From positions 496,001 to 560,000 of the forward strand of contig NZ_LR797830.1 in NCBI RefSeq assembly GCF_903064525.1: 64,000 nucleotides of DNA. The letters run 5' to 3'. Under the pieces are notes generated by a model, which saw only the letters and a list, made by a program, of their open reading frames with translations, made no database searches and was not told the origin of the DNA. The translations under genes and the position numbers were made by a program. Of this stretch, positions 1-8,448 are shown in pieces; position 1 is the stretch's first letter, and every line of letters begins with the position of its first letter. The DNA comes from Methylacidimicrobium sp. AP8. GTDB lineage: Bacteria > Verrucomicrobiota > Verrucomicrobiia > Methylacidiphilales > Methylacidiphilaceae.

Positions 1-657
1 CTGGGAGGATACGGGCCTTCTCTGGGTTCCCCCCTCCCCCAACATTCCCGAGCCGCAGAGCGCCTTCCACTACGTCCTCACGGGGCTGCTGGGCGAACTG
101 AGCGGGGTCAACAACGGGGTCGGCACGCCGCTGCCGTTCGCCTTGGCCGGCTCACCGGCTCTCGATCCCTACGCTTTCGCGCGAGCCCTGGCGCAGTGTC
201 GGATCCAAGGCCTCGTCTTCCTCCCCTGCCGGTACCGGCTGTTCGGAAGGGAGACGCGGAACACGGTCTATGCCGGGGTGCAGATCCATCTCCGGGATCC
301 GCGGCGGGTGCCGCTGATCCCGGCGGCGCTGACGCTGCTGGAGGAGATCAACAAGGCGCTCAACGGCTCTCCGATCGCCGGCATGCGGGCGGAGGAATCC
401 GCAATGTTCGACAAGCTCTGCGGCGGGGATGCGGTGCGCCTGGCCTTGCAGCAGGGCCGGTCGATCCGGGAGCTGTGGGAAAGCTGGGACTCCTATCTTG
501 AGGAATATCGGATCCGCCGGCAAAAATATCTTCTCTATCCGGAACCGGCCGCCGAGGTCCCGGCGGCGGCCCCGGTCGTCCGGCCGCGGCGGCGGCCGCC
601 GGCGAGCCGGTGGTGCCGAAGGCGCAGCCGGTGCCCGGATATCGAAAAGAGCCGTGA
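1..657 (+). CDS. namZ: Exo-beta-N-acetylmuramidase NamZ (DUF1343) C-terminal part, 5' cut by window, frameshifted tail
   Basis: The reading frame is open from base 2 and encodes the C-terminal half of a DUF1343/NamZ protein. This family removes terminal MurNAc from peptidoglycan fragments, usually outside the cytoplasm. Family signatures are the W-x-PPSPNIP stretch near the start, a degenerate version of the GRGT-PFE segment (VGTPLPFALAGSP), FDKLCGG, and the terminal R-x-KYLLY. After the YLLY motif (about base 540) frame 2 continues as an Arg-rich run. Frame 1 instead gives an Ala-rich tail ending GYRKEP and a TGA at 655-657. A one-base loss in the GC run at about 575-600 is therefore likely. 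The corrected end overlaps the next gene as GTGA. Confidence 0.7.
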
Positions 658-1013
658 GCCAACCCTTCCAGGTCGTGTTCAGCAAGCCGAGCTTGGCCGA
701 GCTCGCCGCCCTTCCCAAGGAAATCCAGCTGCAGGTGCTCGCCGAGTTCGAGGTGCTTCCGAGCGAATTGCGGGGAGGAGCCTCGGAAAAGCTTGGAACG
801 CTCGAGCGGGAGGGCCGGAGGCTCCACCGCTTCCGGTGCCGGGATTACCGGATCTACTTTGCAGTCACCGACGCCGGGGTGCAGGTCTACCGGATCCTGC
901 ACAAGAACACGCTCGCCGACTTTCTCTTCCGCAGCAATCTCCCCTTGGCGGAAGACGAAGAGCTGCAAAAGAGCGCGGCCTTCTGGCGGTGGATCGACGA
1001 CCGGGAGAGCTGA
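654..1013 (+). CDS. RelE/ParE-superfamily toxin-like protein
   Basis: About 119 residues with a GTG start that overlaps the corrected namZ stop (GTGA), which implies translational coupling. The C-terminal half, HRFRCRDYRIYFAVTD followed by VYRILHKNTLADF, is the conserved core of RelE/HigB-type mRNA interferases (R-x-x-DYRIxF and the late I-x-H-K stretch). The N-terminal region LAALPKEIQLQVLAEFEVL matches the helical lead-in of the fold. No antitoxin-sized gene lies on either side: namZ precedes it and mdh converges on it 13 bp downstream. It may be an orphan toxin homologue or a domesticated RelE-fold protein. Activity cannot be judged from sequence. Confidence 0.6.
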   Translation: MSQPFQVVFSKPSLAELAALPKEIQLQVLAEFEVLPSELRGGASEKLGTLEREGRRLHRFRCRDYRIYFAVTDAGVQVYRILHKNTLADFLFRSNLPLAEDEELQKSAAFWRWIDDRES

Positions 1014-1026
1014 CCTCCGCCCCCGC

Positions 1027-1953
1027 CTATCCCCCGATCCGCAGCCGGGCGACCCGGGCGGCCACACGCGCGCTGCTTGTCTGCAGCTCCCTCATCTCGT
1101 CCGCGTTGAGCGGCAGCTCGACGATCTTCTCGACTCCCCTTCGACCGAGAACGACGGGCACGCCCACGAACTGCCCGGTGATGCCGTATTGGCCGCTGCA
1201 CCAGGCCGAGCAGGGGAGAAGCCGCTTCTGATCGCGGACGATGCTTTCGACCATCTGGGCGACGGCGGCCGACGGGGCGTAGTAGGCGCTCCCCTTCTTC
1301 AGGTAGCCGACGATCTCGGCTCCGCCGCTCCGCGTCCGCTCCACGAGCTTTTGAATCCGCTCCTTGGGGAGCAGGGCTTCGATCGACACCCCGTTGACCG
1401 TGGCGAACCGGGGCAGGGGGACCATGTCGTCGCCGTGGCCTCCGAGCACCATGGCGTCGACGTCGGCTTGGGCGACGCCCAGCTCGGTGGCGAGGAAATA
1501 GCGGAAGCGGCCCGAATCGAGGATGCCGCCCATCCCGAGGATGCGCTCCTTGGGGGTGCCGACCTTCGCCGCCGTCAGATGGGTCAGGACATCGACCGGG
1601 TTGGTCACAACGATAATGATCGCCTGGGGCGCATGCTCGAGCAGGTGATCCGCGACGGAGGCAACGATGGCCGCGTTCCGCTCCAGGAGATCGTCCCGGC
1701 TCATTCCCGGCTGCCGGACGATGCCGCTGGTGATGACGGCGATGTCGGCTCCGGCGAGGTCCTCCGGATCGTTCGTCCCGGAGACGGAGGATTCGAAGCC
1801 CCAGATCGGGGCGGATTCCATCATGTCGAGAGCCTTTCCCTGCGGAAGCCCTTCGACGATGTCGTAGAGGACGACGTCGGCCAAGTTCCGCTCGACGATC
1901 CGCTGGGCTGTGGTGGCCCCGACAAATCCCGCTCCGATGATGGCAACCTTCAT
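1027..1953 (-). CDS. mdh: Malate dehydrogenase (LDH-like type)
   Basis: A 308-residue NAD-dependent malate dehydrogenase that interconverts malate and oxaloacetate in the TCA cycle. The Rossmann motif GAGFVG is at residues 7-12, and Asp31 at the end of strand 2 predicts NAD rather than NADP. The mobile loop reads RQPGMSRDDL; Arg in place of the lactate dehydrogenase Gln marks malate specificity. The catalytic His lies in GGHGDDMVP, and TNPVDV is the usual Asn loop. Length is normal for the family. It is transcribed away from the cyclase gene, with a 300-bp divergent gap, and converges with the RelE-like gene. Confidence 0.93.
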   Translation of the reverse strand: MKVAIIGAGFVGATTAQRIVERNLADVVLYDIVEGLPQGKALDMMESAPIWGFESSVSGTNDPEDLAGADIAVITSGIVRQPGMSRDDLLERNAAIVASVADHLLEHAPQAIIIVVTNPVDVLTHLTAAKVGTPKERILGMGGILDSGRFRYFLATELGVAQADVDAMVLGGHGDDMVPLPRFATVNGVSIEALLPKERIQKLVERTRSGGAEIVGYLKKGSAYYAPSAAVAQMVESIVRDQKRLLPCSAWCSGQYGITGQFVGVPVVLGRRGVEKIVELPLNADEMRELQTSSARVAARVARLRIGG

Positions 1954-2066
1954 GACAGCTCTTTTGGCTCCCTGACGGCCTTTTGGAAAGAACTTCCGTG
2001 CGTCTCCGGGCCCGGCTTCGGGGCGGGACGAGCCGATCCGCCTTTTCCGGCGGGCGCATTTCCGTT

Positions 2067-2082
2067 TGGCACGAGTCGTGCT
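2067..2082 (+). promoter_or_regulatory. Possible sigma-54 promoter / palindromic operator
   Basis: TGGCAC at 2067-2072 and TGCT at 2079-2082 keep the exact GG-to-GC spacing of a sigma-54 -24/-12 element, with one mismatch at the -12 box (G for T). The site lies 170 bp upstream of the cyclase ATG in the mdh/cyclase divergent gap. The same bases form a perfect 13-nt palindrome (gcacgagtcgtgc), so a repressor operator is an equal alternative. Assigned from pattern only. Confidence 0.25.
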
Positions 2083-2252
2083 TCCCCTCCCTTAGCCATT
2101 GCCTGTTCTCCTGGCCGGCGGGAGGGCGGCCCGGCAGGCCGTCCTCCCCTCGGCGCCGGGGCCGGGGAACCGGCCCGGCTCGGCCCGGCCGCGCAGCTTC
2201 TCCTTGCCATCCGGTGCCGAAGCGGGAAGAAAAGGGAGCGCCGGAGGCATCG

Positions 2253-2969
2253 ATGAGCGGCGGCCGATGGATCGACCTTTCCTACCCGTTTGACGATCGG
2301 ACGATCTATTGGCCGACCGAGACCGGATTCCGTCACTGGTACGAGCAGCACGGGCGGGCGGCCGGGGCGCCCTACTTTTACGCGGCGGGGAAGTTTTCGG
2401 CGCCGGAGCATGGCGGGACGCACATGGACGCGCCACTCCACTTTTCGGAGGGGGGTGCCTCCGCCGACCGGGTGCCGCTTGCCTCCTGCATCGGGCCCGC
2501 TTGCGTGGTCGACTTCCGCGACCGGGCGGCGAAGGACCCCGATGCCGCGCTCTCGGTGGCCGACATCAAGCGGCACGAAGCGCGCCACGGTCCGCTTCCT
2601 GCCGGGGCGATCGTCGTCGCCCTCTCGGGCTGGGGAATCTACTGGCCGGAGAAGAAACGCTACCTCGGGAACGACCGTTGGGGCGAGGTGGCGGATCTCC
2701 ATTTCCCGGGATTCTCCCCCGAGGCCGTCTCCTTCCTGCTGCGGGAACGGAATGTGGCGGCGCTGGCGATCGATACGGCGAGCCTCGATCCGGGCCGCGC
2801 GACCGATTTTCCCGCCCACCGGATCTGGCTGGGAGCCGGGAAGCCTGGATTCGAAAACCTCGCCCGCCTCGAGGCCCTTCCGCCGCGGGGGGCGACCCTC
2901 TATGCCATCCCGATGAAGATCGCCGGTGGGACCGGAGCCCCCGCCCGGGTCTTCGCCGCCCTGCCTTGA
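2253..2969 (+). CDS. Cyclase family protein (kynurenine formamidase-like metal hydrolase)
   Basis: About 238 residues of the PF04199 cyclase fold. The metal-binding signature EHGGTHMDAPLHF (HxGTHxDxPxHF type) is near residues 51-63, preceded by the usual start WIDLSYPF. A later H-x-F-PGFSPEA segment and LAIDTASLDPG are also typical. Family members hydrolyse amides or lactones, for example N-formylkynurenine, but the substrate cannot be read here. The ATG at 2253 is chosen because cggagg lies 6-11 bases upstream; the longer open frame before it has no start with a ribosome site. It stands alone between mdh and the MITE. Confidence 0.8.
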   Translation: MSGGRWIDLSYPFDDRTIYWPTETGFRHWYEQHGRAAGAPYFYAAGKFSAPEHGGTHMDAPLHFSEGGASADRVPLASCIGPACVVDFRDRAAKDPDAALSVADIKRHEARHGPLPAGAIVVALSGWGIYWPEKKRYLGNDRWGEVADLHFPGFSPEAVSFLLRERNVAALAIDTASLDPGRATDFPAHRIWLGAGKPGFENLARLEALPPRGATLYAIPMKIAGGTGAPARVFAALP

Positions 2970-3085
2970 GCACACAGGAGAGGCTCCCGGCACGCGTGTC
3001 CCCGGCGGATCGTGCGCTCCTTAAGGCCGCTCCGGTTCGGCGAGGGGAAAGCCTTCCTTTCGCGCCGCCTCGAGGAGCCGGTCCT

Positions 3086-3278
3086 TCAGCGGCCATTTCT
3101 CACAAGCTTTCTCCTACGGCTTGCAAAACGGGCTCGTCTGCTTCGCTCCCGCTTGGTTTTCCATCCTCGCAGTATGTCTTCATACAGCTCCGGTGGAAAA
3201 CCTGCGCCCGCCTCGCACCCAAGCTCATTTGCGGCGCCTCGGCTACGAAATTTGTGAGTTGTGAAAAATGGCCGTTAG
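3086..3278. mobile_element. MITE copy 1 with IS1380-type inverted repeats
   Basis: A 185-bp non-coding element at 3090-3274 with terminal inverted repeats cggccatttctcac (left) and gtgaaaaatggccg (right, one mismatch). It differs by one base over about 165 bp from the copy at 37727-37904, apart from a 7-bp insertion just before the right repeat (gtgagtt). Flanking tetramers are TCAG and TTAG, decayed relatives of the CTAG found at the other copy. An internal inverted repeat (ggttttcca ... tggaaaacc) could fold as a hairpin. It encodes no protein and depends on a transposase in trans. Confidence 0.8.
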
Positions 3279-3583
3279 GGAGACCAACGGGAGCGATCGC
3301 GGGCGGCCGGCCGGCCCCGATCGGCGATCAGCGCGGGGCGGCCCCTGGTGCGGCTGTCGATCGGGGCGCTCGGATTGTTCTTGGCTTCCGTAAGGCTCGC
3401 CGTCCTCATTCGGAAAGAATGGAGGGAAGGAAAAAGCAATTTCCGCTGCCGGCATGGCTGGAAACGGGACGCGCAGGCATTGGCATTTGGTCTGCCTCCG
3501 CACGAGCGGGACGAGCGGGGCGGACGGATTCCTTCTGCCCGCGCGATCCGCGTCCAACCGGACCGAATTCGGCCGGGCCGAAT
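3279..3583. other. Gene-free stretch after MITE copy 1
   Basis: About 300 bp between the MITE and the end of the aldehyde dehydrogenase gene. Open frames run through both strands because of GC content, but none has a recognisable motif or a good ribosome site. No tRNA, terminator or promoter stands out. Confidence 0.4.
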
Positions 3584-5017
3584 TTACTCCCAGCCGAAGG
3601 AGAGGTATTGGGGCTCGAGGTATTCGGCCAGCCCCCACTTGCCGCCCTCCCGGCCGATGCCCGACTCGCGAAAGCCGCCGAAGGGAGCCTGGTGGGTCGA
3701 GGGGAGGCCGTCGTTGAGGCCGACGATTCCGTAGGGGATCTCTTCGGCGAAGCGGAGGGCGCGCCCGAGGTCTTGTGTCCACAGATAGGCGGCCAGCCCG
3801 GCCCGGCCGCGCCGGGCGGCGGCCAGCGCCTCTTCCTCGGTCTCGAAGAGGCAGAGCGGGGCCAGCGGCCCGAAGATCTCTTCTTCCAGGATCCGCGCAT
3901 CCGAAGGGACTTCGGCCAGCAGGGTCGGGGAAAAGAAGAGGTCGCGGCACGGCCCGCCCAGGATGGTCTTCGCCCCCCGGCTCCGGGCGTCCGCCGCGAG
4001 CTCCTGGACCTTGGCCAGGCCCTGGGCGTTGACGAGCGGACCCACCTGGGTCGTTTCGTCGAGGGGATCGCCTAGCCGGAGGGAGGCGACCTTCTCGGCG
4101 AAAAGCCGCGTGAACGCGCCGGCGATCTCCTTCTGAAGGTAAAACGCGTTGGCCGCCACGCAGCTCTGTCCGCCGTTGCGGAACTTGGCGACGAGGGCGC
4201 CCGCCGCCGCCTTTTCGAGGTCGGCCTCGGCGAAGACCAGGAAGGGCGCTCCGCCCCCGAGCTCGAGGCTTATCCGCTTGAGGGTCGGAGCGCTCCGCTC
4301 GTAGAGCCGCTTCCCCACGGGGGTGCTCCCGGTGAAGGTGAGCTTGCGGATGCGCGGATCGTCGAGGAACGGGCCGGAGAGGGCGGCCGGATCGGAGCCG
4401 GGGAGGACCTGGAAGACGGCGGGCCATCCGCCCGACTCCTCCCAGAGCTTGGCCAGGAGGAGGGCGGTCAGCGGGCTCTCCTCGGCGGGCTTGAGCACGA
4501 AGGGGCAGCCGGCGGCGAGGGCCGGAGCCACCTTCCGCGTGACCATCGCGGCCGGGAAGTTCCACGGGGTGATCCCGTACACGGGCCCGACCGGTACGGA
4601 GCGGACCAGGATCCGCTTGCGGGGATCCCGGCTGGGGACCGTCTCTCCATAGATCCTCTTGGCCTCCTCGGCGTACCAGTCGACGAAGGCGGCCGCGTAG
4701 AGAACCTCCCGCCGAGCCTCCACGAGCGGCTTGCCCATCTCCTGCGCCATCGTCCGGGCCAGAGTTTCCGCGTGGGCGAGGATCGAGTCGTGCCACTTCC
4801 GGAGGAGATCGGACCGGAGATAAGGGGTTGTCGATCGCCACTCGGGAAAGATCTGCGCCGCCGCCTCGATGGCGGTCCGCGCTTGGCCAGGCCCGCAGTC
4901 GGCGACCTCGGCCAGCACGGCGCCCGTCGCCGGGCTCCGCACCGGGAAGGTGCGCGGGGTCTCGATCCACGAGCCGGCAAGGAAGGCCTTGGAAAGAAAA
5001 GAAGAGGGGTAGTCCAT
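3584..5017 (-). CDS. NAD(P)-dependent aldehyde dehydrogenase, succinate-semialdehyde dehydrogenase-like
   Basis: A 477-residue class 3-type ALDH close to succinate-semialdehyde dehydrogenases. PWNFP near residue 151 carries the oxyanion Asn (N153). The general base Glu252 is in LELGGGAPF and the nucleophile Cys286 in GGQSC. EEIFGPLAP and the C-terminal PFGGFRESGIGREGG are also canonical. It would oxidise succinate semialdehyde or a similar aldehyde to the acid in the cytoplasm. LELGGGAPF replaces the more usual LELGGNAPF, a small deviation beside the catalytic Glu. It is alone on its strand, with 99 bp to the SagB-like gene upstream. Confidence 0.88.
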   Translation of the reverse strand: MDYPSSFLSKAFLAGSWIETPRTFPVRSPATGAVLAEVADCGPGQARTAIEAAAQIFPEWRSTTPYLRSDLLRKWHDSILAHAETLARTMAQEMGKPLVEARREVLYAAAFVDWYAEEAKRIYGETVPSRDPRKRILVRSVPVGPVYGITPWNFPAAMVTRKVAPALAAGCPFVLKPAEESPLTALLLAKLWEESGGWPAVFQVLPGSDPAALSGPFLDDPRIRKLTFTGSTPVGKRLYERSAPTLKRISLELGGGAPFLVFAEADLEKAAAGALVAKFRNGGQSCVAANAFYLQKEIAGAFTRLFAEKVASLRLGDPLDETTQVGPLVNAQGLAKVQELAADARSRGAKTILGGPCRDLFFSPTLLAEVPSDARILEEEIFGPLAPLCLFETEEEALAAARRGRAGLAAYLWTQDLGRALRFAEEIPYGIVGLNDGLPSTHQAPFGGFRESGIGREGGKWGLAEYLEPQYLSFGWE

Positions 5018-5116
5018 GGTCGTCTCCGAGCGAGCGAGGCGGAAGCCGCCGCTCCGCTCCCATTCTAGCAGGCCAAGGGCTCAGGGGCCAGAGCGATGCC
5101 CCCCTCCGGGTTTCCG

Positions 5117-6757
5117 CTAGCCGGGGGAGCGGGCGAGGTGGGCGTAGGCCGGACGGCTCTGCAGCCGGCGATCGGGGACTCCCCGGCCGACGGCGAAGTG
5201 GTAGAGGCTCTGCCAGGGGAGCCCGCGAATGCCGGCCAGATCGTGAAGGGCGTCGTCGAAGTAGCAGCCGATGCCGGTTCCCTGGAGCCCGGCCGCCTCG
5301 GCCCCGAGGTAGAGGAGTTGGCCCAGGAGCCCGCATTCCCAAAAGAGGCGGGGATAGAACCAGGGCTGCTCTCCGACGCCGGAAAGATCGGCGAGCATGG
5401 CAAGGGCGAAGCAGCCGCCGGAGGCGATGGTCTGGTAGCAGCTGATCTTGGCAGCCGCCTCGCGGAAGTCTCCCAGCGCGAGCCGGCGGAAGGGGAGAGC
5501 CTCCGGAAAGCCGGGTGGGGCCTGCCATGCGAATTCCGGGCGCAGCTCCCGGCGGAGGGGGGCTTCGTGGGCCGGGGAGCGGAGGAGGAGGTAGAGTCCG
5601 GGAGCGAGGCCGCCGACCCGATGGACGAAGAAGAGGACCGAGACCCGCGGCCTCCACGGCAGGAGGGCGAAGGGGAAGCCGTCACCCCGGGGCAGGAGTT
5701 GGGAGAGGAGCCGGAGGAAGGATTCCCGGGGGATCGGGGTCTTGCCGTCCATCGCTAGCGCGCTGCGGCGCCGGCGGAGGAGAAGGCTCGCCCCTTCCGA
5801 GGGTTGCGGGCGCACCACGGGCGGGACGGGGAGAGGCGGCGGCGCGGGCTCGCCCGGCCACCCGCCGGGATAGGCGGCTGACGCGATCGCCCGTTCGAGG
5901 AGCGGCCAACGGACATGATCCGGAGAGAGGCGGTTGGGTTTCCCCAGGGGAGGCAGGCCCCGCAGGGCGGCGAGAAGGGTCGAGGGGAGCCGGAAGCTCC
6001 GGACGGCCTCCTCCGGCGGGCGGCACCGGTCGGGAAAGATGCCCAGCAGGCAGTCGGCATGCTCGGCTTCCGGTCCCCGCTGGTCTTCCAGGGCCAGGAG
6101 GGAAGCCAGCTCGGCCTCGCCCACTGCGGGCAGGAGCAGCGCGCGCCAGCCGCGGATCCGTGCGGAAAAGGCGAGGGTGCCGAGCGCATGCCCGAGGTCA
6201 TGGTGGCAATACCGGAAGGCCCGCTCTCCGTACTTCCACGCTTCGCGCCAATAGATCGTGCTCAGGCCGACAAAAAAGGCTCCCGGAGGGAGGCCGGCGG
6301 CCAGCTCCTCCCACTGGTCCGCCCGGAGCAAACGGCGGGCCTCCAGGCTGTGCCGGAGGGGGGAATAGTGGAAGACCCCGGCGCTTTCGATCCCGGGAAG
6401 GGGGGGAAGGAGGAGGTAGCCTTCGGTCGGGTGGAGGTTTCCGCTCGAAGGATTGACGCGCAGCGACCAGGGCGGGGCGTGGGGCGCCTGCTTCCAGGCC
6501 GAAAGGGCGAGGCTCTCGTAGAGGAAGCGGCTCAGGGAGAGACGGGAGAGGGGTGCGGGATCCGGAGGCCGATCCCAAAGACGCTCGTAGCCGGGTCCCG
6601 GTTCGTCCGGCGGGAGGGCGAGCGGGATCTCGGGACTGCCTTCGTAACGGCGGAAGGGATCGGGCTGGGTCTCCCAGTCGAGGAATCCGGGGCCGTCCGC
6701 GTAGCGGGAGAAGGAGTGCTTGGAAGCGGCGTGGTAAGCGAGGATCGAAAAGGCCAT
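5117..6757 (-). CDS. SagB/ThcOx-type nitroreductase-fold oxidoreductase, double domain
   Basis: About 546 residues. The start chosen is the ATG at 6757, preceded by ggaaagg at good spacing; an upstream ATG at 6799 lacks a ribosome site. The N-terminal half contains RVNPSSGNLHPTEGYLL, the FMN-binding signature of SagB-type dehydrogenases, plus FRYCHHDLGHALGTL. The C-terminal half repeats the fold, with ASGGCFALAMLADLSG and ECGLLGQLLYLGAEAAGLQGTGIG. SagB homologues oxidise azolines in peptide toxins, but no cyclodehydratase or precursor gene is nearby, so a stand-alone redox role is likelier. Neighbours on the same strand are the 2OG oxygenase upstream and the aldehyde dehydrogenase downstream. 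Confidence 0.75.
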   Translation of the reverse strand: MAFSILAYHAASKHSFSRYADGPGFLDWETQPDPFRRYEGSPEIPLALPPDEPGPGYERLWDRPPDPAPLSRLSLSRFLYESLALSAWKQAPHAPPWSLRVNPSSGNLHPTEGYLLLPPLPGIESAGVFHYSPLRHSLEARRLLRADQWEELAAGLPPGAFFVGLSTIYWREAWKYGERAFRYCHHDLGHALGTLAFSARIRGWRALLLPAVGEAELASLLALEDQRGPEAEHADCLLGIFPDRCRPPEEAVRSFRLPSTLLAALRGLPPLGKPNRLSPDHVRWPLLERAIASAAYPGGWPGEPAPPPLPVPPVVRPQPSEGASLLLRRRRSALAMDGKTPIPRESFLRLLSQLLPRGDGFPFALLPWRPRVSVLFFVHRVGGLAPGLYLLLRSPAHEAPLRRELRPEFAWQAPPGFPEALPFRRLALGDFREAAAKISCYQTIASGGCFALAMLADLSGVGEQPWFYPRLFWECGLLGQLLYLGAEAAGLQGTGIGCYFDDALHDLAGIRGLPWQSLYHFAVGRGVPDRRLQSRPAYAHLARSPG

Positions 6758-6938
6758 CGGATGCCTTTCCAACGTTGCGAGGAACGGCCCGGAAAGCAAT
6801 CCTCCAGGGCCCTGTCGGGGCCGTCCCGCCCTCGCGTTCTTGGCGGTCGGAGAAAGCCGCCGCGGTCTTTTCTCTTGGGCCCGCTTTACGTGCTTGCGCC
6901 GGCCGCCGCAGCCTCGGACGCTTTCCGGCCGGGTGCCT

Positions 6939-7598
6939 CTACCGGGCGACCCGCCGCCAATGGAGCCGTTCGAGGAGGGCTGTGGGAATCAGGCTCTTGA
7001 GCCGGCTGGAGCGGATGTGCCGCCCGAGCTCGTGATCGAGGTCCTCTTGGCTGGTCAACCAGTTGAGCATCAAGACCCGCCTCTCTCCTTCGAAGAGCCG
7101 GTGGCCGTGAAAGGAGCGATCGGAGCGGCGGAAGACCAGCAGGGTGCCCCAGTCGGGAGGCAGCTCGACGGCGACATCCTCGATGTCGTGGCTGCGGAGG
7201 AGCCGGAGCCGGCCGCCGTCGGCTTCCCACCGGCTGTTCAGATACAGCAGGACGGTGATGATCTTGTTCTCCGAATCGGTGTGCACCTGGCCGTCGCGGG
7301 GCCCGCAGCGGCCGCGGACCGTGATCATGATGGGCTTGCCGTCCAGGGGAACGGAAAACTTTTGGGAGACCGCGTCGCGGAAGGGAGCGGATCGGAGCTC
7401 TTCGAGGAGCGCGGCAAAAAGCGGGCCGTAGCGAAGGACCTGGACGGGAAAGACGCCCGGCTTGTCGATCGCGGGAAACTCCTTCTCGAGAGCGGGGCGA
7501 ATCTCCGCGGGCAGGAAATCCCGCACGATGACATATTCAAAGGGATCGGTGGCCAAGGGGGCCCCGGACAAGGCATTCAACCGCAGCAGGCTAGCCAT
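6939..7598 (-). CDS. 2OG-Fe(II) oxygenase (prolyl-4-hydroxylase-like)
   Basis: About 219 residues. The iron ligands fit the HxD...H triad: VHTDSENK and, 60-70 residues later, SFHGHRLFEGERR, where the Arg that binds 2-oxoglutarate follows. The core strands ITVLLYLN and GTLLVFRRSDRSFHGH are typical of the P4Hc domain. It would hydroxylate a protein or small substrate using O2 and 2-oxoglutarate; the target is unknown. The ATG at 7598 is used because ggagg sits five bases upstream, and the longer frame adds 24 unrelated residues. It lies upstream of the SagB-like gene on the same strand with a 181-bp gap. Confidence 0.8.
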   Translation of the reverse strand: MASLLRLNALSGAPLATDPFEYVIVRDFLPAEIRPALEKEFPAIDKPGVFPVQVLRYGPLFAALLEELRSAPFRDAVSQKFSVPLDGKPIMITVRGRCGPRDGQVHTDSENKIITVLLYLNSRWEADGGRLRLLRSHDIEDVAVELPPDWGTLLVFRRSDRSFHGHRLFEGERRVLMLNWLTSQEDLDHELGRHIRSSRLKSLIPTALLERLHWRRVAR

Positions 7599-7697
7599 GG
7601 CTTCCCTCCGTTTTCCCGCAGGATCGGAGATCCTCAAAGCCGCGACCGGAGTGTAACTCCGGTCCGGCAAGGCAACAAAACGAGTTTGTCTTCATTA

Positions 7698-8421
7698 TTG
7701 ACCACCGGCGGGCCGGGGGAAGAGTGCCGGCCGATCCCGCCTCCTTGGCCCGCGACGGCCGAGCAGCTGATCGCCCGGCAGGAGAGCCTGCGCCGGGAAG
7801 GAACGGAGCCCTGGACGCCGCCCGGCGGCCCGATCCGGATCGCCGGCTGCTTCGCCTGCTTCTCCCGGGGAGGGCGGGCGCGGGCTATGCCGGGGAAGCG
7901 GGCTGGGCCGCCGCTGCCCTCCTCCACTGGGCGAGCTCGTCGGTGCCGCCGTGGCGCGCGGGGTGGCGGGCGCTCGGTACGAGCCGGGGCTTTGGCTCTT
8001 CGGGAGGGGCCGCTCTTGGAGGAGGCGATCGCGAAGCTGCGGGCGCGGCCCGAGCTGCTGCTGGTCGACGCGACCGGCCGCGACCACCCGCGCGGAGCCG
8101 GCCTGGCGCTCCACTTGGGCGCCCGGCTCGGCCTGCCTTCGGTCGGGGTGACCCGCCGCCCGCTCCTGGCTTCCGGAGCCCCCAGGACCCGCCCGAGGAT
8201 CGCTTTCCCCGCTTACCCTGGACGGAGTCGTCGTCGCCTATTGGGTGCGGACGAAAGCGGGCAAGGCGCCGCTGGTCGCTCATGCCGGCTGGCGGACGAC
8301 GGCCGAGACGGCCGCCGGAATCCTGCTGGCCTTGACTCCCCGGTACCGCACTCCCGAGCCCTTGCGCCAGGCCCGCCGGCTCGCCCGCGAAGCCCGGTCG
8401 GCGGAGGCAAGCGGAAGCTGA
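7698..8421 (+). pseudogene. nfi: Endonuclease V-like gene, multiply frameshifted
   Basis: Pieces of one endonuclease V homologue appear in order in different frames. They are WPATAEQLIARQESLRRE and IRIAGCFACF (frame 3), GYAGEAGWAAAALLHW (frame 2), ELVGAAVARGVAGARYEPGL (frame 1), ALREGPLLEEAIAKLRARPE with LLLVDATGRDHPRGAGLALH (frame 3), then TLDGVVVAYWVRTKAGKAPL to PRYRTPEPLRQARRLARE (frame 1), ending with TGA at 8419-8421. At least four frame changes are needed. Endonuclease V nicks DNA or RNA next to inosine. The first catalytic Asp, normally in IAGVD, is missing (IAGCF). Decay is therefore likely even if some shifts are sequencing errors. The proposed start is TTG at 7698. Confidence 0.65.
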
Positions 8422-8448
8422 GAAGCGGGGCGACGGAGCGAAGCCCGG

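Noticed and set aside
793-2256. Long plus-strand frame opposite mdh
   Set aside because: It is the antisense shadow of the malate dehydrogenase gene; its product is low-complexity and has no motif.
5117-7598. SagB-like and 2OG oxygenase genes as a peptide natural-product cluster
   Set aside because: No precursor peptide, cyclodehydratase or exporter lies nearby, so a biosynthetic cluster is not supported.
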